From Taiwanofungus camphoratus (Eukaryota; Basidiomycota; Agaricomycetes; Polyporales; Taiwanofungaceae), in assembly GCA_003999685.1 (NCBI GenBank), contig CP021232.1:558001-622000 (forward strand): a stretch of DNA of 64,000 bases, in the 5' to 3' direction. The first letter of the stretch is position 1. Each line of letters begins with the position of its first letter. The notes under the pieces are model-generated. The model saw only the letters and a program-made list of their open reading frames with translations, made no database searches and was not told the DNA's origin. Below, one piece after another: positions 58,453-64,000 of the stretch. The position numbers and the translations under genes are program-made.

Positions 58453-60917
58453 ATGCCAAGTGAACCCTTTGGTCCTGAAGAGGAACCTACGGAGCAAAGC
58501 AAGAAGATCGAGTGGCTCGAAGCAAAGGTCCTGTCAATTGTTCAACCATTTCCCCCATCCTCACATACTTAGTGCGCTGTAGGTCAGGGAGATGGGGCAC
58601 ATGCACGACAAGCTCAGGAGGGAGATTTTTGACGCCGCTCAGCGGGGACATCGGTTAGCTCATAGCATGGGCTTTGAAAGCATTGAAGAAGCAGAATCAG
58701 CAATCTCTTCTCGCCCGCATATCTTTCATCGCACCTCCATAGAGCATACAGAGTCCCGTGTGGGGATTCTAGAGGGCCAGCTTGCAGATCACATCCGGTT
58801 GAACACGTCAGCCCAAAATACACTCGGACACACGCTTCAACTCACGATTGATCTAAGAAAGGAGAACACATCTCTTACTGAAGAGCTAACTGAAGCAAAG
58901 CGTGAAGCATCGGAACTGAAGAAGAGATTAAGCGAGTTCGAGAACGTTTCGGAAGGGTCGAAGCCTTTTCAAGTTGGTCTTCAGACACCTGTCTCATCTA
59001 TCGAGAAGAAGCAGTGCGTACATTCCTGGTCTCTTTAACTTGTGTTAGACCGTCGTCGTCGCAGACCGCTCCAGGATGGCACGACTGACAATCCTTCTCC
59101 GAAAATCCACGCCCGTCAAAGCCATCAGCAGAGCTCTGACGGGCCGTTGCTTACCTCGTCTTCTGCTCAAAAATCATCAACGGAGCCTTCTGAAGACGAC
59201 CCAGCCCAAGTAGCTCTCGAATTGCGCGAGTTGCGCCGAAAATATGATGCACTCCGCCAGGCGAAGGAGCGCAACGACGCAAAGTATAAGTCGGATTACC
59301 TCAAATGGAAGAAATTTAAGCAGTGGATATACGATGAGGAGGGCGACTCTATGGCGAATGGTATAACAGACGGAAAGACTCCGAAGTGGTCGCGTGTGCT
59401 CAGGATGCGGGAAGAATTCGCCAAGGTAGGGCCCCGCGTGAGTTCACCTACGAATTCGAAAGAGGGAGGATCTGCCAAAATCGAGTGCGTGACGCCGCCA
59501 ACCAGTTAGTCTTCCTTTCGTTGTACAGGTACTAGTACTGATAGCTCTGCTTCAAGCAGATGATCGTGACGCTCCTGCAGACTCATTGAGCGATCCGAAG
59601 AGCGTCGTGGTCAATCCGCCTTTGAGCTCTCTTGCTGCCAGGCTATTTGGAAGTGAGAACGTCGAGAAGGAGACTGTCAAGTCACCTAGGTTGCCGAGTG
59701 TGTCCCTACTATCGAATGCTGATAGTCAGCCGACGCTCGATAGCGTTGCCTCCGGGCCGCCATCCTCGCCTATTCACAGATCGAAGAAGCGTAAATTCGA
59801 AGAAGCAATGTCTTCTGAAACGGAGGACGACTCGCAAGGCAAGTCCTCCCTGTGACTGTTATCCCTATCCAAGTTGGATCTAGATTCTTGTTTACATAGC
59901 ACCTGAGCCTATATATTCGACTCAACCAGGACTTCGTCGCCGAGCGCCGAGCATATCTAACCGCGTACAGCAGGTCCCGCTGAAGGATTCTGGTGCACCG
60001 GGGGACCGCTCCAAGCTACCTCAAAGCACTCGCATGGCCGCATCGTCCCATGTGCCCAGCAGTCAGAATACTCCCACTCCGCGTTCCTCCGAGGAGCATG
60101 TTCCAAGACCATCGTCAGTGCGCAACTCAGCAACTCGCCGGCGTAATTCCAAGAAGTTAGGCGCAAGTTCGCCTTCAACTCCTGCCACAAAGACGAATGG
60201 CGGAAAAGAGAACATGGGAAGTGCTAGCGCTGGGAAACGATATCCGCAAGACTACTCAATATACAAGGGCAGGGGTCGGTATGCTGCAGAGGCGAGGTAA
60301 ACGTTCGAGTATGAATATAAGCTTTTTCTCATGTTTCATATCATAGTGCCAGCAAGAATACTATAAATGCAGTTTATCGAATCGACAGCGAGAAGAATGG
60401 TGGCGTTGATTTTCAATTCGATAACGTCGTGCGGAATGCAGAGGACAGGAAACAGTTGCATGCAGTGGATTGCAAGTGCTGTCATAGTGTAGGTGTTCCG
60501 TATCAGGCAGGTGTAGTGTGCGTCCGACTCATGCATGTTGTCAAGTATTATAAGGCTATTGGGCCTCTGCCCCCTCGCTTACAACGTCCTCTTTGGCGGT
60601 CACCCGAGTCTACACCCTCCAAACACCACAAGGATCGATCCGACTCTCCTGATGTCATCACTGACCAAATCAGTCACCCAACGGATCTTCCAGCTGGTGG
60701 AGAAGATGAGGTTGAAGCAGCCAAGTGTCAAGAACAAGCCATTGTAGAGCACATGCATGAGATCTCTCGGCACCGCCATCAATGGGAGCCTGCCTCGACA
60801 CCACCGAGCTACTGGAACATTGGATTCCCTGACACTCAGGAGGCCGCTGCGATCAATAAGCGTGCTCAGGAGATGCATGAGCAGAAGCGTGCAAAAGTTG
60901 ACATGGAAGCGCGGTAA
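58453..60917 (+). CDS. CtIP/Sae2/Ctp1-type DNA-end resection factor
   Basis: Cofactor of the MRN nuclease that starts double-strand-break resection. Start MPSEPFGPEEEPTEQSKKIE, then a coiled coil (about residues 20-170): MHDKLRREIFDAAQRGHRLA, RVGILEGQLADHIRLN, LRKENTSLTEELTEAKREA. A long disordered, Ser/Pro-rich middle follows. The conserved Ctp1/Sae2 C-terminal domain is in the last exons: RKQLHAVDCKCCHS joins across an intron (gtaggt...caag) to YYKAIGPLPPRLQRPLWRSP. Then come the RHR motif and its partner, ISRHRHQWEPASTPPSYWNI, GFPDTQEAAAINKRAQEMHE, and the basic end QKRAKVDMEAR. The stop is at 60915-60917. The CxxC pair and the RHRxxW...TPPxYW block are diagnostic. Middle exons are less certain. 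Confidence 0.87.
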
Positions 60918-61156
60918 GGCAACCGAATCTAAATTCATCTACCGCTTGACTTATCACAGCCAATCATTCACAGGCAGGGCGGGAGATACAAGAAACGATA
61001 GTCTGGTGTACTACAGTAATGACCCATTTATTGAGTATAAAATGAAAAATAGAAATCTTATACCCCAAATACAGGAACCTGTTATAATACATGTTGCTAT
61101 AATATGTAGCTAGCAGCAAGTACATAAGTTATACTCATTCAATTATATATGACCTG

Positions 61157-63654
61157 TCAACGGCTGATAACTGGCTCCTTATCAAGTTGTGTCGGGATCA
61201 TGCTTAAACGGATCGAGGAACGTGCAATAGGCGTGAGTTGTCGTCCAGATATCAACTGTCGGATGAGATGCAGTGGATGATAGTGCGAGGAGAGACGAGA
61301 CCATAAATATGCTGTGGTGTGTTAACGAAGCGCTATCTTAATTACGGTAAGTTGGTCATGAAAGACTCACTGTAGTGCATGAAGATAGAAGATAACGGTA
61401 TGGCCTCATTCTGTGGAACGTCCACAATATTGGTCAGTCAAGGGATCAGAAACTAGTGGTGACTTTGACCTTGAGAATGAGGGATCCGTCTGCCGATCGT
61501 ACGAAGTGAATCCGTCCTGAACCATCACCAATATTTTGCTCGGTTTTTCCTCGATATGGAAAAGAAAGTAGCCTTACCTGGTAGGCGCATTGGATCTTTG
61601 ATTCTCAGCATGAATGCAAACAGGGGGAAATGGTTCAGCAATGCAGAGACTGTGTCAAGGGCTGCGTGCAACAGAATAGTTAAGACGCGCGTCTGAGAGT
61701 TGCAAATACGGACAGTCCGGACATCCACACATATTGTTCAGTGTGATAGCTCAAGCTAAAAAAGAATGCGCATACCGTCGCGAAGAAGGCGTAGTAAGTG
61801 AGGACGGTTGGATAGAGGAAGGCAACAAGGGTGAAGAGCATCGTTCCGAGTAAGAGTTGATCGATGTCGTAGTCCCACGAGTCCAATCGGTTGCGTAAAA
61901 CATTGTAACGTTTGCCTGTATAGCACATATCTTTCAACGACGAAGGGGGGAAAGCGGAAGTCGCCAAGCGCACCACGGAAGAGATTCCATAAGGAACCGA
62001 TGAGGCTAATTAAATATCTGAAAACCGTTGTCGACATGAGGTAACAGACATAAAGATGCGCAGTAAGGATGCTTAGAGTGTCCGAAAGGAGTGACACGAC
62101 CATTGTCATGCCACAGCAGCCCATAGCCCCAACAATCAAGGTGAGGGTTGGAAGATATGGCAATACACCATCCAGAACTCCTATACATGGTAAAACCGGC
62201 GAGTCAAGGGAACGAACAACGGAGATTTTCGGCTTGACGACGCACTGCCCCATGCGGAAATTATGCCCAGGAGGGTATAACAAAAGAACCGGCTCAGTTC
62301 CGTATTGAGCTTCAAGCCTGCAGGCCAGTTGTTAAGCCACAATAGAGCGTCCTGCATTGACTTGACGAGATAACGCTGTGATGAAGTACAATGAACTGAG
62401 TGCATGTCCCATTAAATAGCCGAGCGCAAATTACCTGGAGGAAATATCCAAGCATACGAGACAGCACAAGCTTGTTCTCAATAAGAAACGAGCCGAACGC
62501 TACGCCGACTATGATGTCGTTAAGAATTAACCATATGCAATTGTAAAATCTAGCGGTATATCTATTGAGAATTGTTACAATGATGAATTGGCCCCACTTA
62601 CTTGATATATCGGGATATGGACTTCACCGATGCGGCATTCTGACCAAGATATAAAATGGGGACCTGCTTGAACACGAAGCACGCCTGCTCAAATCTGATG
62701 TCTAATTGTTCAACTTGCGGAAGGTCAATTCACATCACTTCGTTATTCGGATAGCGCACTTACTCGTTACCGACCTATCCTTGACAAAATCCCATGTCGA
62801 ATGAAAGACCATAACAAACACCCTCATCGGTTGATGAGATAAGACATGGTCGATAAAAGTTTGAGGCCACGCCAGGCAGGAAGAGGCTATGCAGCTGCGG
62901 GCAAGGTCTCTTAGTTCTGCAGAACGTTTATGTGCTTGGTGAGTGACCCTGCTTTGTTCAACGACATCCACAAGCACTTGGGCCAGATTGAGCTACTGAA
63001 CATGAGAAAACATCATTTGCGCCGAGAGCAACATCGTGTACCTGATTCAGCACCCCAGAGTCAAAACTCGATGAGAAAGAGGGGCGAGTGAAATCATGTT
63101 TAAAATCCAAGTCGCCCTCGTCGAGTGTATAACGCCGGACCGCATCGTGTGAATGTTGAGCTGGGAGAATGTCAAGCTCGCGGAAATCAAATGAGTAGAA
63201 CTGCATCAAGTCCCGCCTAGGGCGTTTGTAGTACACAATCTGATATGTGCCTTTTAATGTCATGAGCTTGAATGTCGGCCACGTTATGAAAAGACAAGTC
63301 ATACGTGAGAGAATACCGGAGCCGCTCTCAAGTTGTAATGAAGGATTCGGGAGACCACCATTAACGTTTTTGTTTTCTGCGAACTCGCAGAGGCCAAGGA
63401 TCCTTGGACGATTACGCAAGACGTCCCAGTCTCCTGACGAGCTTATACTTGTCAAAAGCACCTCGGCATCACCTCTCTTCAACAATTTGGTGAAAGCAAT
63501 CAATTATTCAAGCGACTCGAGTAATGAACCGGGGTGTTCCTACCGAATATCCTTGCAGGACACCAGCCACGCATATAATAGGAGAAGTCCAACCATAACA
63601 AAATCCGCTGCAGGCAATGTCGATTGGCCAAAACACGACCAGAGAAGTGCTCAT
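61157..63654 (-). CDS. GPI1: GPI-GlcNAc transferase subunit Gpi1 / PIG-Q
   Basis: Part of the ER-membrane complex that transfers GlcNAc to phosphatidylinositol, the first step of GPI-anchor synthesis. Start at 63654: MSTSLVVFWPIDIACSGFCY, then GWTSPIICVAGVLQGYS. The N-terminal domain has RGDAEVLLTSISSSGDWDVL, YQIVYYKRPRRDLMQFYSFD and RYTLDEGDLDF. Membrane segments follow through LYVCYLMSTTVFRYLISLIG. The hallmark is LFRGKRYNVLRNRLDSWDYD, spread over an intron, then IDQLLLGTMLFTLVAFLYPT and ILLHAALDTVSALLNHFPLF, FMLRIKDPMRLPG. The C-terminus reads GSLILK, NEAIPLSSIFMHY, then SSHYHPLHLIRQLISGRQLT and DKEPVISR, with the stop at 61157-61159. It converges on the CtIP homologue, with 240 bp between stops. 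Confidence 0.87.
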
Positions 63655-63894
63655 AATTCAGTACATCTGACTCTATGCTGTCGCAGGAGTCCTCCAGTAA
63701 ATGGGAACGGATTTAAACAATGAAAGGGCACATACCGATGCACAACATACGAACGCTGTCGCGGCGACTTGATCAAGTGAAACTGCTAACAGACTAGGAA
63801 GCTCGTGTGACGTCACAGTATTTCACTGATGAGACATCTGTCACACCAAATACTTGGTGCCGCTATTTCATTTCCACCACTCAGTACCTTCCAA

Positions 63895-64000
63895 ATGGCC
63901 GGGGATCAAGAGGATGCGATAAATCTAGTTGTTCACAATTTGACTCATGGAGATTCAGCATCAGCTTCCTCACAAAGCCTCCTTCAATCGGGTCGACGAC
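63895..64000 (+). CDS. Start of an unidentified gene, cut by the window edge
   Basis: An ATG at 63895 opens MAGDQEDAINLVVHNLTHGD, then SASASSQSLLQSGRR, still open at the right edge. It diverges from Gpi1 with 240 bp between starts. The segment is too short and polar to name. Confidence 0.45.
   Translation, partial: MAGDQEDAINLVVHNLTHGDSASASSQSLLQSGRR

Noticed and set aside
1-64000. CRISPR arrays, rRNA, LTR retrotransposons or virus-like elements
   Set aside because: No regularly spaced repeats, rRNA-like blocks, reverse transcriptase, integrase, capsid or long terminal repeats were recognised on either strand.

Overview
The window looks like nuclear DNA of a filamentous basidiomycete, most likely an agaricomycete. 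Genes are dense, on both strands, and cut by many GT-AG introns, mostly of about 50-70 nt. It carries families typical of these fungi: FunK1 protein kinases with the HRDIS-x-GN loop, an F-box protein, a Kre9/KNH-like GPI-anchored wall protein, an alternative NADH dehydrogenase and a GH27 alpha-galactosidase. Genus-level placement cannot be read from the sequence. Gene models were built by eye by joining reading frames across plausible splice sites. Outer ends are usually firmer than internal exon edges.

Left part (1-19 kb): a WH1+CRIB WASP-like protein without a visible VCA tail (+), a conserved-looking hypothetical with a probable frameshift (-), a mitochondrial alternative NADH dehydrogenase with a 745-bp first intron (-), an allantoate-permease-type MFS transporter (+), a 4-kb gene-poor stretch holding a triplicated 60-bp motif and one copy of a dispersed repeat, and a pirin (-).

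Middle (19-40 kb): a UbiA prenyltransferase (+) next to a frameshifted P450 (-), the second copy of the dispersed repeat, an F-box protein (+), an aromatic-amino-acid-decarboxylase-type PLP enzyme (+) with a 14-nt first exon, UPF3 of nonsense-mediated decay (+), splicing factor SYF2 (-), a 235-bp MITE-like element with a 7-bp target duplication, a GPI-anchored Kre9-like protein (+) and ORC3 (-).

Right part (40-64 kb): the most striking structure is a large inverted duplication. Two arms of about 3.7 kb (40288-44018 and 47249-50931) each carry an apparently intact FunK1 kinase. They face a 3.2-kb spacer with a glutathione transferase (-) and an NmrA-like protein (+). Two tandem, damaged APH-like kinase relics follow. 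Then come QCR8 (respiratory complex III, with an 11-nt microexon), a secreted alpha-galactosidase, the CtIP/Sae2/Ctp1 DNA-end resection factor, PIG-Q/Gpi1 of GPI-anchor synthesis (-), and the start of an unidentified gene at the right edge.

Most genes are housekeeping (respiration, splicing, NMD, replication, repair, GPI synthesis). The accessory content is the kinase inverted repeat with its neighbouring kinase relics, the UbiA/P450 pair, and several small repeats. No rRNA, tRNA, CRISPR array, LTR element or virus-like element was recognised.
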